In this document: positions 40,700 to 51,888 of the stretch, one piece after another | Layout of the letters: each line of letters begins with the position of its first letter | Numbering within the stretch: position 1 is the first letter of the stretch | DNA from: Alphaproteobacteria bacterium | GTDB taxonomy: Bacteria > Myxococcota_A > UBA796 > UBA2385 | Direction: 5' to 3' | DNA: 64,000 nucleotides | Assembly (NCBI GenBank): GCA_020632755.1 | Contig: JACKEY010000013.1 | Location: forward strand, 112,408 to 176,407 | Translations under genes and position numbers: made by a program | The notes under the pieces: generated by a model | What the model was told of the DNA's origin: nothing | The model's database searches: none | Seen by the model: only the letters and a program-made list of their open reading frames with translations

Positions 40700-42700
40700 C
40701 TACTGGCCGGGGGGCGGGGCGATGCCTTCGGGGGGCAGGACGGCTTCGGGGGGCTGCCAGGGGGCGATGCGGTTCTCGCCGATCTCCAGCACATAGAGCG
40801 CGCGCTCGATCTCGCGGTCGTCCCCGAAACCCGTCGCCTGGGTGACCGGACCGATGATGCCGACCTCGAGCAGCTTCTCGCGGATCTCGTCGCGGTCGTC
40901 CCCGCCGGCCTGCACCGCCGACGCCAGCAGCCGGGCGGCGTCGTAGGCCACCGCGTCGAGCAGCACCGGCTGGCGGCCGTAGGCCCCGCTGTAGGCGTCC
41001 TTGAAGGACACCACCGCGGCGTCGTTGGCGTCTTCGTCCCACGCGTCGACGAACACGGCGCCGCGCATGTAGTCGCCGCCGAGCTCGACCACCGTGTCGT
41101 TGTGCCAGCCGTTGAGCCCCAGCAGGGCGACGCCGTCGCCGCCGAAGCTCGGTCGGAAGGTCCCGATGGGGAACTCCTCGTAGGCCAGGGCGCTGGCGAC
41201 CAGGGCCGTCCGCCGGAAGTTGTCCGGGACGAACAGCGCGTCGTAGTCGATGACCGGCGGCAGCACGACCTTGTCGGGGTCCTGGCGCCGCTCGACCGCG
41301 GCGCGCTTCAGCTCGCGGAACTCGGCCGCCCGCCCGACGTAGTCCTTGCCGCCCAGCTCCTGGGCCGCCTTCGTGAAGTTCGTGGCTTCCGGGTCGTAGC
41401 TGACGATGCGCACCACCGCGCCGCCCTTGGCGGCCACGGCGCTGCCGAACAGATCGCGCGCGGTCTCGCCGTAGCTGTTGCGTGGGTGGAGCACGGCGAA
41501 GCGCAGCAGGCCGCGCTGCTCGGCGGCGTGGTCCACCAGGGCCGCGACCTGGTCTTCGATGCTCAGGAAGCCGCGGAACACGTAGTCGCCGGCGGCCGTC
41601 GGGTCTCCCGACTGCGTCAGCGCCACCATCGGCACGCCGAGGCCCTGGGCCACCGGGGCGGTCGCGTCGACCACGTCGCGGTGCAGCGGACCCAGGATCG
41701 CCACGGCGCCCTTGTCCAGCACGAGCTCCTGGACCTGCTTCACGGCCTTGGCCGGGTCGCCGGCCGTGTCCACGACCACGAGCTCCAAGGCGCCGCCGAG
41801 CTGGGTGTTGGCCAGCTGGATCGCGTCGCGGATCCGCTGCGCGGGTGGGCCGTACTCGCCAGACAGCGGCAGCATCACCGCCACCCGCCCGGCCATCGTC
41901 GGATCCCCGGCCTCGGCCCGCTTCTTCAGCCACTTCAGCTGCTCGGCGGCCGGACTGTCGGGCCAGGCCGCCGCGACGGCGTCGGCCTGCTCGATCACCT
42001 CGGCGTGCCGCCCGTCGGCCATCGCCTTGCGCGCCCGCTGCAGGGCGAGCTCCTCGGGCGGGATGATGTTGCCCGAGCTGTCGATGGTCGCCGGCGCCTC
42101 GCCGCCGCCAGACGCGACAGGCAGCAGGTCGGCCAGGATCATCCGCACCCGGTCCCGCACGGTCGGGTCGCCGTCGGCAAGGGCCAGGGCCCGCTCGGCC
42201 ATCTCGCGGGTCTTCTTGCCCGGGGTGCCTTCGTTCGCGGCGGTGCGGGCCAGGATCCGCAGCCGGTCGGCCCGCAGGGTGTCGGGCGCGCTCTCCGGGT
42301 CCATCAGCTGCAGCGTCGCCAGCGTGTTCCCCGACAGGTTGCCGCCCGCGTCGATGACCGCCATGCCCAGGACCGCCGCGTCCTTGACCGGATGGGTCGG
42401 GTGGTCCAGCGCGGCGCGCTCGAACCACTTGCGGGCCACCTTGTCGTCGCCCGCCAGCCGGCGCTGCTCGCCGGCCCAGACCTTGGCCCAGGGCGCCACC
42501 TCTTCGTCCGGGCGTCCGGCCAGGTACTCCTCGAGCGCCGCGATGCCGGCCCCGCGGTCCTTGGCCCCCAGGATGGCCGCCTCGACCACCCGCGGCGGCG
42601 GCTGCGGTTCGTCGTCGTTCCGGCGGCCGAAGCCCGTGAGCAGGGTGGCGGCGAGGCAGAGCGCGCCCAGGCGGGGCAGCGGAGAGGGGGAGCGGGACAC
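40700..42700 (-). CDS. LpoA/LppC-like penicillin-binding-protein activator or type 1 periplasmic binding protein
   Basis: 666 aa. N-terminal signal segment (ALCLAATLLTG), a TPR-like helical region (about 40-270), then a type 1 periplasmic-binding fold (about 285-620; GRVAVMLPLSGEYGPPAQRI, GALELVVVDTAGDPAKAV, VAILGPLHRDVVDA, DYDALFVPDNF). This order matches LpoA, which activates peptidoglycan synthase PBP1A. ABC-type amino-acid binding proteins share the second domain but lack the TPR part. The expected lipobox Cys is Phe (LLTGFG). Lies between dnaJ (36 bases) and thiL (40 bases). Confidence 0.85.
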   Translation of the reverse strand: MSRSPSPLPRLGALCLAATLLTGFGRRNDDEPQPPPRVVEAAILGAKDRGAGIAALEEYLAGRPDEEVAPWAKVWAGEQRRLAGDDKVARKWFERAALDHPTHPVKDAAVLGMAVIDAGGNLSGNTLATLQLMDPESAPDTLRADRLRILARTAANEGTPGKKTREMAERALALADGDPTVRDRVRMILADLLPVASGGGEAPATIDSSGNIIPPEELALQRARKAMADGRHAEVIEQADAVAAAWPDSPAAEQLKWLKKRAEAGDPTMAGRVAVMLPLSGEYGPPAQRIRDAIQLANTQLGGALELVVVDTAGDPAKAVKQVQELVLDKGAVAILGPLHRDVVDATAPVAQGLGVPMVALTQSGDPTAAGDYVFRGFLSIEDQVAALVDHAAEQRGLLRFAVLHPRNSYGETARDLFGSAVAAKGGAVVRIVSYDPEATNFTKAAQELGGKDYVGRAAEFRELKRAAVERRQDPDKVVLPPVIDYDALFVPDNFRRTALVASALAYEEFPIGTFRPSFGGDGVALLGLNGWHNDTVVELGGDYMRGAVFVDAWDEDANDAAVVSFKDAYSGAYGRQPVLLDAVAYDAARLLASAVQAGGDDRDEIREKLLEVGIIGPVTQATGFGDDREIERALYVLEIGENRIAPWQPPEAVLPPEGIAPPPGQ

Positions 42701-42736
42701 GGGGAGGATCCGGAGGAGGAGGAGAGGGGAGGAGGC

Positions 42737-43822
42737 TCAGCGCCGCTGTTCCAGGGCGGCCCGGAAGGCGCTGCGCTCGGGGTGGCTGCCTGCGGAGAGG
42801 CGCTCGGAGAGCTCGTCGAGGAGGCGCCGGTCGCCCTCCGACAGCTGGCTGGGGACCTCGACCACGACACGGTAGTGCAGGTCGCCCTTGCGCTTGCCCC
42901 GCCCGCCCACGACAGGCAGGCCGCGCCCGCCCAGCCGCAGGACCCGGCCGGACGGGGTGCCGGCGGGCACGCGGATGGTGGTCACCCCGTCGAGCACGGG
43001 CACCTGCAGATCGGCGCCCAGGGCGGCTTCGGTCAGGGTGATGGGCACCTCGCAGAACAGGTCGGCCCCTCGCCGTCGGAACAGGGGGTGTTCCTGCACG
43101 TCGATCAACACGAACAGGTCCCCCGGCGTTCCGCTGCCGCGGCGCGGGACGTTGCCCTTGTCGCGCAGCTTGAGCTTCTGGCCGGTCGCGACGCCGGGCG
43201 GGACCCGCACCTTCAGGCTGTCGGTCCGCTCGACCCGGCCGCCGCCATCGCACTTCGTGCAGGGCTTGACGACGATGAAGCCTCGGCCGTCGCAGCGGGG
43301 ACACTCGGGCCGCAGCAGCCGCACCCGGGGCGACTTGCCCGACCCGCCGCAGGTGTCACAGACGCGGGTGCCGCCTTCGGGCTCGGCGCCGTTGCCGTGG
43401 CAGCGCCGACAGCTGGCCTGGCGGCGCACCTCGATGGAGCGCTCGGTGCCGGTGGCGGCTTCCTCGAGCGACAGCGACAGCGAGTAGCGCAGGTCCTCGC
43501 CGCGCTCCGGCGGCGGCTTGCGGCGGAACAGGCTGCCGAGGACGTCCTGGACCGCGGCGGTGACGTCGTCGGGCGAGGGGGGCTTGCCGTCGGGCCGGTA
43601 CAGCGGCCCCAGGCGGTCGTAGCGGAACCGCTCTTCGGGGTCGCCCAGGCACTCCCAGGCTTCCACGATCTCGCGGAAGCGGCCCTCGGCGTCCGCATCG
43701 TCGGGGTTGCGGTCCGGGTGGTAGAGCATGGCCAGCGCCCGGAAGGCCTTCTTGATCTCTTCCGGGGGGGCGTCGCGGGCGACGCCCAGGACCGCGTAGT
43801 AGTCACGACGGGGCACGGGCAC
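42737..43822 (-). CDS. dnaJ: DnaJ (Hsp40) co-chaperone
   Basis: 361 aa. J domain (about 7-75) with HPD at 35-37 and no obvious Gly/Phe-rich segment beyond a Pro-rich linker. Four CxxCxGxG zinc repeats (CRRCHGNG, CDTCGGSG, CPRCDGRG, CTKCDGGG; about 138-205) and the two C-terminal peptide-binding domains (VRVPPGVATGQKL, TIRVPAGTPSGRVLRLGGRG) follow. Delivers unfolded clients to DnaK and stimulates its ATPase. GTG 43822 or GTG 43816 could start it. Follows the standard dnaK with 117 bases between and precedes the LpoA-like gene by 36. Confidence 0.95.
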   Translation of the reverse strand: MPVPRRDYYAVLGVARDAPPEEIKKAFRALAMLYHPDRNPDDADAEGRFREIVEAWECLGDPEERFRYDRLGPLYRPDGKPPSPDDVTAAVQDVLGSLFRRKPPPERGEDLRYSLSLSLEEAATGTERSIEVRRQASCRRCHGNGAEPEGGTRVCDTCGGSGKSPRVRLLRPECPRCDGRGFIVVKPCTKCDGGGRVERTDSLKVRVPPGVATGQKLKLRDKGNVPRRGSGTPGDLFVLIDVQEHPLFRRRGADLFCEVPITLTEAALGADLQVPVLDGVTTIRVPAGTPSGRVLRLGGRGLPVVGGRGKRKGDLHYRVVVEVPSQLSEGDRRLLDELSERLSAGSHPERSAFRAALEQRR

Positions 43823-43939
43823 TCCGGGAAGGCGCGTCCGCGGGGGCTACGCCGCGGCAGCGTCCCCTAATGCGCCGTTGCGCGCCCGGGCACGGGCATG
43901 GGAGCAGGCTCTGGCCTCCAGTCCGGCTCCCCGACCGAC

Positions 43940-45889
<1,950 letters not shown>

Positions 45890-45909
45890 GGAGTCTTCCT
45901 CGAAGCGGA

Positions 45910-45936
45910 ACGGGCGCTGTTGTAGCACGCGCCCGT
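45910..45936 (-). promoter_or_regulatory. Inverted repeat in the grpE-dnaK gap, operator or mRNA hairpin
   Basis: Perfect 8-bp arms ACGGGCGC/GCGCCCGT with an 11-base spacer, in the 58-base gap between grpE and dnaK and about 20 bases before the dnaK ATG. The spacer contains TGCTACAAC on the minus strand, an extended -10-like element, though no -35 is seen. Differs in sequence from CIRCE. Confidence 0.5.
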
Positions 45937-45947
45937 GGCGTCACGGG

Positions 45948-47033
45948 TCAGGCGGAGGGGTCGGTGTCGGAGGGAGACGCGTCGCCGTCCGGGCCCTCGG
46001 GCCCGTCCCCCCGCGAGGCGGTCGACGGCGAGGCGTCGGCGGCGTCGGGCGCAGACGGCGTCGGTTCCGCGGTGATCGGATGCTCGGTCGTCGGCGGGTC
46101 GGTCGGCGCGGCCACGGTCACCCGCGACGCCCGCAGCAGGCGTCCGTTCAGGCTGTAGCCGGGGCGCAGCTCGGCCACGATGCTGCCGGGCAGCAGCTCG
46201 TCGGTGTAGACCTCGGAGATCGCCTCGTGCACTTCGGGGTCGAAGAGCACGCCCTCGCCCGAGACCACGCGCTGCACGCCGAGCTGCGACAGGCTCTGGT
46301 GGAACTGCTGGAGGATCATCTGCACACCCTGCACGACCCGGCTCGAGTCGCCGGACTGGTGCTCGAGCGCCAGCTCCAGGTTGTCGAGCACCGGCAGGAA
46401 CAGCTCGACCGTGCGCTGGTGGCCGAAGCTGCGGTCCTCGTCGCGCTCGCGGCGGCGGCGCTCGCGGATGTGGTCGAGCTCCTGCTTGAGCTCGTGGTTG
46501 CGGTCGCGCAGGCTGCGGCGTTGCTCCTCGGCCGCCTTGCGGGCCTCGAGGGCCTGGGTGGCGGCGGACGTGGCGCGGGCGGCCTGATCCTGGAGCCGCC
46601 GGACGCTGCCCTTGAGCCGTCCGATCTCCTGGTCGAGGGCGCGGGCGTGCTTGCGGGAGGCGGCCAGCTCGGCGCGGGCGGCGTCGAGGGCGGCCTGGAG
46701 CGAGGCGTCGCCCGCGGGCCGGGCGGGGGTGTCGCCGTCGTCGTCGTCGTCGTCGGAGGCGGCCTCGTCGCCGTCGTCGAGGGCGGCCGCGGCTTCGTCC
46801 GCCAGGGCGTCCAGGTCGACGTCGAGATCGATCTCGAGCTCGCCGCCCAGGTCGGCGCCGCCACCGTCCTCGCCCGGAGGAGCGTCCTCGACCAGGGCGA
46901 TGCCGACGCCCTCGTCGTCGTCCTGGTGGGCCCGGGAGGCCCGCGCCGCCTTGCTCTTCTGCTCGACCTTCTCGACCGCCTCGAGGGCGGCGTTGAGCAG
47001 GTCGTCGTCGAGCTCGATGCCGAAGTCGGACAT
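45948..47033 (-). CDS. grpE: GrpE nucleotide exchange factor with long acidic N-terminal extension
   Basis: 361 aa from ATG 47033. The GrpE core is at about 150-315: a long helix (LKQELDHIRERRRRERDEDRSFG), then ELFLPVLDNLELALEH, GVQMILQQFHQSLSQLGV and a beta domain (FDPEVHEAISEV; PGYSLNGRLLRAS). Usual GrpEs are about 170-220 residues. Here about 130 acidic and coiled-coil residues precede the core, including a run of Asp near residue 100, and about 40 Pro/Ser/Asp residues follow it. Releases ADP from DnaK. TATGCT at 47085-47090 on the minus strand may be its -10 element. Confidence 0.93.
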   Translation of the reverse strand: MSDFGIELDDDLLNAALEAVEKVEQKSKAARASRAHQDDDEGVGIALVEDAPPGEDGGGADLGGELEIDLDVDLDALADEAAAALDDGDEAASDDDDDDGDTPARPAGDASLQAALDAARAELAASRKHARALDQEIGRLKGSVRRLQDQAARATSAATQALEARKAAEEQRRSLRDRNHELKQELDHIRERRRRERDEDRSFGHQRTVELFLPVLDNLELALEHQSGDSSRVVQGVQMILQQFHQSLSQLGVQRVVSGEGVLFDPEVHEAISEVYTDELLPGSIVAELRPGYSLNGRLLRASRVTVAAPTDPPTTEHPITAEPTPSAPDAADASPSTASRGDGPEGPDGDASPSDTDPSA

Positions 47034-47123
47034 TGCAGGGGGGTCCAGGGCCGGTGGATGCGGGAAAGGGCAGACCAGCGCGCAGCATAGGCCCTGGACG
47101 GGGCCCAAGGGAAGCCCGGGAGG

Positions 47124-48275
47124 TCAGGGTTCCGTCGGGGGCATCGCCGCCACGAGGCGCGCGGTGATGCCGTCGGCCAGCCGGACCCCGGCCGGCGTCA
47201 GGCGCAGGCGCTCGGCGGTGTCGAGGAGCAGGCCCAGGTCGACGAGGCGGGCGACCTCTCGAGGGTCGGGGAGGGCGTCGCGCCGCGCGAGCTCGCGGAG
47301 GGGGGTGCCGTCGACGTGGCGCAGCGTGGACAGCAGCAGATCGACGGCGCTCTCGTGGGCGCTGGGCGTCTCGAAGCTGGCGCCCCCGGCGCGCAGCCAG
47401 GCGCCGACCTCGGCGGGCTGCACGCTGCGGCGGCCCCAGGGTGCGCCGGGTGTGGGCGGCAGGAAGCCGTGGGCGGCGGGGCCCAGGCCGGCGTAGCAGG
47501 CGCCGCGCCACCCGGCCTCGTTGTGCCGGGAGCGGTGGCCCGGTCGGGCCAGGTTGGACACCTCGTAGCGCTCGTAGCCGGCCCCTCCGAGGCGCTCGCC
47601 GATGCGGTCGTACATCGCGGCCCACAGGTCCTCGTCGGTCTCCTGCACTCGGCCGCGGTCCCGCAGGCGGTGCAGCGGAGTCCCGGGCTCGAAGGTCAGG
47701 CCGTACAGGCTGACGTGGGGCGGTGCGTGGTCGAGGACCGCGTCGAGGTCGGCGTCCAGCTCGGCCAGGGTCTGGCCCGGGAGGGCGAACATCAGGTCGA
47801 GGGACCAGGTGCGGGGCGCCAGGGCGGTGATGTGACGCAACAGCTGGCGGGTGTCGGCCAGATCGTGTCCCCGCCCCAGCGCGCGAAGGTGGCGCTCGTG
47901 GAAGGTCTGCACGCCCACGGAGAGGCGGTCGATGCCCAGGTCGAGGAGGGCCGCGAGTGCGTCGCGGTCCACCGTGCCCGGGTCGACCTCGAGGGTGCGC
48001 TCGGCGTCCGGCGCGGTGGGGAGCCCCGCGAGCACCGACCGCAGGATCTCCGGCGGAGCCAGCGAGGGGGTGCCGCCGCCCAGGTAGACGGTCGACGCGC
48101 GGCCGGGGAAGGCGTCGGCGAGCCGCTGCCAGTCGCGCAGCACGCCGTCGCGCCAGGCGTCCCAGTCCGCGCCCCGGACCGGTCGCACGGCGAAGGCGCA
48201 GTAGGGACACACCACCCGGCACCACGGCGTGTGCACGTAGATGCCCCAGGGCGGCGGGGTGGCGTCGGAGGACAT
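47124..48275 (-). CDS. hemW: Radical SAM haem chaperone HemW
   Basis: 383 aa. The radical SAM cluster motif C19-RVV-C23-PY-C26-AF has the CxxxCxxC spacing with the extra F/Y context of HemW. SAM-binding GGGTPSL (about 67-73), SVGVQTF (about 119-125) and DLMFALPGQT are present, and the C-terminal HemN_C-like domain (about 300-380) follows. HemW inserts haem into respiratory proteins; the paired HemN decarboxylase motif is absent, which favours HemW. It heads the minus-strand run before grpE (90-base gap) and diverges from the M16 peptidase gene. Confidence 0.93.
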   Translation of the reverse strand: MSSDATPPPWGIYVHTPWCRVVCPYCAFAVRPVRGADWDAWRDGVLRDWQRLADAFPGRASTVYLGGGTPSLAPPEILRSVLAGLPTAPDAERTLEVDPGTVDRDALAALLDLGIDRLSVGVQTFHERHLRALGRGHDLADTRQLLRHITALAPRTWSLDLMFALPGQTLAELDADLDAVLDHAPPHVSLYGLTFEPGTPLHRLRDRGRVQETDEDLWAAMYDRIGERLGGAGYERYEVSNLARPGHRSRHNEAGWRGACYAGLGPAAHGFLPPTPGAPWGRRSVQPAEVGAWLRAGGASFETPSAHESAVDLLLSTLRHVDGTPLRELARRDALPDPREVARLVDLGLLLDTAERLRLTPAGVRLADGITARLVAAMPPTEP

Positions 48276-48355
48276 GGCGGGGCCTCGCTGGTGATGCCCG
48301 GTGGGATAGCCCGTCGGCTCGCCCGGCCGACAGGGTCGCGCGCGGAGGAGCCCGG

Positions 48356-50962
48356 ATGGAGCAGGCGCAGCAGGCAGGTCCCCAGGTCGTCGAGCTCACA
48401 CCGGGCGGCGCGCAGGTCGTGATCGACGTCGGCGGAGCCGCGCCGGTGAGCGCGGTCTACCTGTGGGTGCGGGCCGGAGCCGCCCGCGAGACCTCCGGCG
48501 AGCTCGGCGCCGCGCACCTCCTCGAGCACATGCTCTTCAAGGGGGCCGGCGGGCACGGGGTGTCCGAGGCCGCCGAGCGCATCGAGGGCCTGGGCGGCGA
48601 CCTGAACGCCTACACCTCCTACGAGCAGATGGTGCTGCACGCGACCCTGCCCGCCGGGCGCGAGGCCGAGGTCATCGCCACCCTCGCCGAGATGGCCTTC
48701 GCGCCGCACCTCGACCCGGACGAGCTGGCCCGCGAGAAGGGCGTCGTGGTCGAGGAGATCCGCGGCGCCCTCGACGACCCCTCCGACCGCCTGGCCGAGG
48801 GCCTGCGCGCCCGGGCGCACGGTCCGCACCCCTACGGCCGGCCCGTGCTGGGCACCGAGGCGACGGTCACCGGCATGAGCGCGGCCGACCTGTCGGCCTT
48901 CCACCAGCGCTGGTACCGGCCGGAACGCGCGCTCCTCGTCGTGGCCGGGCCCGTCGACGTCGACGCCATCCTGGCCGCGGCGCGCACGGCCCTGGCGCCC
49001 ACCGGCCGCCCCGCGCCGGTCGATCCCGTCCACCCGGCCCCTGTGGTGGGCGACCGCTTCTTCACCATCGGCGACGGCTTCGAGGAGCGGTTCGTCGAGC
49101 TGGCCTTCCCCATCCCGAGCCTGCACCACGCCGACATCGCCGCCCTCGATCTGCTGTCGAGCGCCCTGGGGGACGGCGACGCGGCCGTGCTGCCCCAGCG
49201 GCTGCGCGACGAGCTGGGCTGTGCCGTGGACGCCTGGGCCGCGCTGGAGACCGACGTCGACTGCGGTCTGTTCGTGGTCGGCGCCCTGGCCCGACGCGGC
49301 CGCGTGGCCGACGTGGTGCGAGCGCTGGGAGAAGCGCTGGCCGGGGCGGTCCGCAGGGGGGTGCCCGGCGGCGCGCTGCGTCGGGCCCGGCGGAGCATCC
49401 TGGCCAGCCGCATCTACGACCGCGAGACCGTCGACGGCCGGGCCCACCGCATGGCCTGGTACCAGGCGACCCACGGCGATCTCGACGCCGACGCGCTGTA
49501 CGAGGCGCGCATCGCCCGGACCCGGGCCGACGACATGCTGGCCGCCGCCGCCCGCTGGCTGGACCCCGACCAGGCCGTGGTCGGCGCGGTGGTGCCCGGC
49601 GACGAGCTGGACGCCGCCGGGCTGGAGCAGGCCTTCCGCGACGGCTGGCGGACCGGCGCTGGCGTGGCCCGGCCCCCGGCCGACGGCGCGCTCGTCCGCC
49701 GGACGCTGGCCTGTGGGGCCACCGTCGTCGTCCAGCCCGACGCCCACGCCGAGCTGGCCGCGGTCAACGTGGTCGGCATCGGCGGCATGCTCGCCGAGGG
49801 CATGGCGGGCCTGTCGGGGCTCTGGTCGCGGACGGTCACCCGGGGGGCCGGCGCCCTGCGCGGGGCCGAGCTGGCCGCCGCGGTCGAGGACCGGGCCGGC
49901 ATCCTGCGGGCCTGGCGGGCGCGGAACAGCCACGGGCTCGAGGCGCGCTTCCCGGGCGCCGACCTGGACATGGGGCTGGACCTGCTGGCCGAGGTGCTCG
50001 TCGCGCCGCGCTTCGACGAGGACGAGCTCGAGCGGGCCCGCGAGGACATGGACGAGTCCCGCGAGGCACTCCTGACCGACGATCCCGGCGGCCTGGCCTG
50101 GGAGCTGGCCTGGCAGGCGCTGTTCCCGGGCCATGTGTGGGGCCGGCTGCCGCTGGGCTCGGCGTCGTCGGTGGCGCGGGTCGGCCCCGTCAGCCTGCGG
50201 CGGTTCCACGAGCGCGCGTTGGCGGGCAGCAACCTGGTGTTCGCCCTGGCCGGGGCCGTCGACCCCGACGAGGTCTGCGCCCGCCTGGACGACCGCCTGG
50301 CCGGGCTGCCGACCGGCGCGTCGCTGACGCCGGCGCCGCCCACCGTGGCCCCGGCCTTCCGCCGGACCCGTCGCCGCGGCGTCGAGCGCGAGCAGGCGCA
50401 CCTGGTCGTGGCGTTCCCGGCCTTCGGCCACGGCCACGCGCAGGTGCCGGCGATGCGCGTGCTCGAGGGCGTGCTCAGCGGCCAGGCCGGGCGGCTGTTC
50501 ACCGAGGTGCGCGAGCGGCGGGGGCTGGCCTACAGCGTCGACGCGACCAGCGTCGAGGGCCTGGGCGGAGGCGCGCTGCTGATCTCGGCGGCCGTCGACG
50601 CCCAGCGGGTCGCCGAGGCCCGTCGCGCCTTGTGGCAGGTGCTCGAGGAGCTGGTCTCGGCCCCGGTACCCCCCGACGAGCTCGACCGCGTGCGGGCCCG
50701 CATCGTGGACGGCGCCGTGCTGGGGCTGCAGCGGGCCGCCGACCGCGCCAGCCACCTGGCGGCCGCCGAGCGCTACGGCCCGGGGGCCGAGCACTGGCGC
50801 GAGCGGCTGGAGGCGCCGCGCGCCGTCACCGCCGGGCAGCTGCGGGCCCTGGCGGGCGCCGTGCTGCGCCGCGATCGCTGCGCCATCGTCGAGGTCGGCC
50901 CCCACGTCCCCGTCCGCGACGCCGGCGACCCCGACGCCGCCGAGGATGCCGCCGCCGGGTAG
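48356..50962 (+). CDS. Fused double M16 zinc peptidase
   Basis: 868 aa from ATG 48356, with GGAGGAG about 6 bases upstream. Two M16 halves in one chain. The first has the inverted zinc motif HLLEH at 54-58 and the downstream Glu in VVVEEIRGALDD (near 132). The second half (about 435-850) lacks HxxEH and keeps the substrate-positioning Arg/Tyr pair in RERRGLAYSV, as normal for the inactive half. No signal peptide is obvious, so either cytoplasmic or exported by another route. Degrades short or misfolded peptides. Followed 26 bases later by the proline-rich gene. Confidence 0.93.
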   Translation: MEQAQQAGPQVVELTPGGAQVVIDVGGAAPVSAVYLWVRAGAARETSGELGAAHLLEHMLFKGAGGHGVSEAAERIEGLGGDLNAYTSYEQMVLHATLPAGREAEVIATLAEMAFAPHLDPDELAREKGVVVEEIRGALDDPSDRLAEGLRARAHGPHPYGRPVLGTEATVTGMSAADLSAFHQRWYRPERALLVVAGPVDVDAILAAARTALAPTGRPAPVDPVHPAPVVGDRFFTIGDGFEERFVELAFPIPSLHHADIAALDLLSSALGDGDAAVLPQRLRDELGCAVDAWAALETDVDCGLFVVGALARRGRVADVVRALGEALAGAVRRGVPGGALRRARRSILASRIYDRETVDGRAHRMAWYQATHGDLDADALYEARIARTRADDMLAAAARWLDPDQAVVGAVVPGDELDAAGLEQAFRDGWRTGAGVARPPADGALVRRTLACGATVVVQPDAHAELAAVNVVGIGGMLAEGMAGLSGLWSRTVTRGAGALRGAELAAAVEDRAGILRAWRARNSHGLEARFPGADLDMGLDLLAEVLVAPRFDEDELERAREDMDESREALLTDDPGGLAWELAWQALFPGHVWGRLPLGSASSVARVGPVSLRRFHERALAGSNLVFALAGAVDPDEVCARLDDRLAGLPTGASLTPAPPTVAPAFRRTRRRGVEREQAHLVVAFPAFGHGHAQVPAMRVLEGVLSGQAGRLFTEVRERRGLAYSVDATSVEGLGGGALLISAAVDAQRVAEARRALWQVLEELVSAPVPPDELDRVRARIVDGAVLGLQRAADRASHLAAAERYGPGAEHWRERLEAPRAVTAGQLRALAGAVLRRDRCAIVEVGPHVPVRDAGDPDAAEDAAAG

Positions 50963-50988
50963 ACTGCAGGGCGAAGCGCGGAGGGTCC

Positions 50989-51843
50989 GTGGCAGATCAG
51001 GACGACCACGACGAGGTCCGGGCGAGCGAGGTGCTCGGCAGCCTGCGCGCGCGCCGGACGCCGGCCGACCGCATCGTCGATCGGGTCGGGCACCGCGGCT
51101 TCGCGCGGCCCAACGTCGCCGTCAGCGGCCGCATCTTCCGCAAGTACCGGGTGACCGACCCCTGGGACCCGGACGCCGGCCCCGAAGACCCCATCGAGCT
51201 CGGCGACGTCGGGCTGGACCTGGGCAAGCGGCTCGAGGTCGCGCGGCACCTGCGACCGCCGGACCGCAAGTCGACGCAGCAGCGCCGGCAGGCCCAGGCC
51301 CAGGCCGCCTACGATCCCCACGCCTTCAACCCGCGCGGTGTGCCCCAGGCCAAGAAGCCGCCGCCGCCCAAGCCCAAGGACGCCGCCCCGCCGCCGACCG
51401 AGATCGTGCCGACCGGCGGCGAGGCGACCATCACCGAGACCGCCTTCGGCAACCGGGTCGAGAAGCAGCCCCTGCGCCAGCGCATCCCGATCCGGCCCGA
51501 CCTGGCCCGCCCGGCCACCGACGACGCCCCGGCCACCCCCGCCGCCGCCGCCCCGGTGCAGCGGTCGGTGCCCCGGCCGCCGGCCGCCGCTTCGCCCAAG
51601 GCCCGCGCGGGTCGATTCCGCATGGAGTCGACCTCGGCCACGGGGCCCAGCGTGCGCGAGGTGCGCCGACTCGACGAGGTCACCGCCGAAGAAGCCCAGA
51701 AGGCGCCTGCCGCCCCCGAGCCGCCGCCGCCGCCCCGCGCCATCGCGCCGACCGGCGACAGCCTGGACGACCTGTTCGGCATGGCCGCCGGCGGCGATCG
51801 CATGCGGCTCGGCCGCTCGCGGAAGTCGTCCGACGACGACTGA
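50989..51843 (+). CDS. Proline-rich protein, unknown function
   Basis: 284 aa from GTG 50989, with GGAGG about 5 bases upstream. The N-terminal 90 residues look folded (RIVDRVGHRGFARPNVAVSG; DPIELGDVGLDLGKRLEVA). The rest is Pro/Ala-rich and probably disordered (QAKKPPPPKPKDAAPP), with short conserved-looking patches (NRVEKQPLRQRIPIRP; SLDDLFGMAAGG). No signal peptide, membrane helix or catalytic motif. In the same direction and 26 bases after the M16 peptidase, so probably one transcript. Could be a cytoplasmic adaptor; not recognised. Confidence 0.75.
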   Translation: MADQDDHDEVRASEVLGSLRARRTPADRIVDRVGHRGFARPNVAVSGRIFRKYRVTDPWDPDAGPEDPIELGDVGLDLGKRLEVARHLRPPDRKSTQQRRQAQAQAAYDPHAFNPRGVPQAKKPPPPKPKDAAPPPTEIVPTGGEATITETAFGNRVEKQPLRQRIPIRPDLARPATDDAPATPAAAAPVQRSVPRPPAAASPKARAGRFRMESTSATGPSVREVRRLDEVTAEEAQKAPAAPEPPPPPRAIAPTGDSLDDLFGMAAGGDRMRLGRSRKSSDDD

Positions 51844-51888
51844 GGATCCGCCGGCCCCATCAGCCCGCGTCTCCCCTCCGAACCGCGC

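Noticed and set aside
45890..47123. CIRCE operator or sigma-32 promoter before grpE-dnaK
   Set aside because: No TTAGCACTC-N9-GAGTGCTAA and no CTTGAA-CCCATnT pattern found on either strand; only an unrelated inverted repeat.
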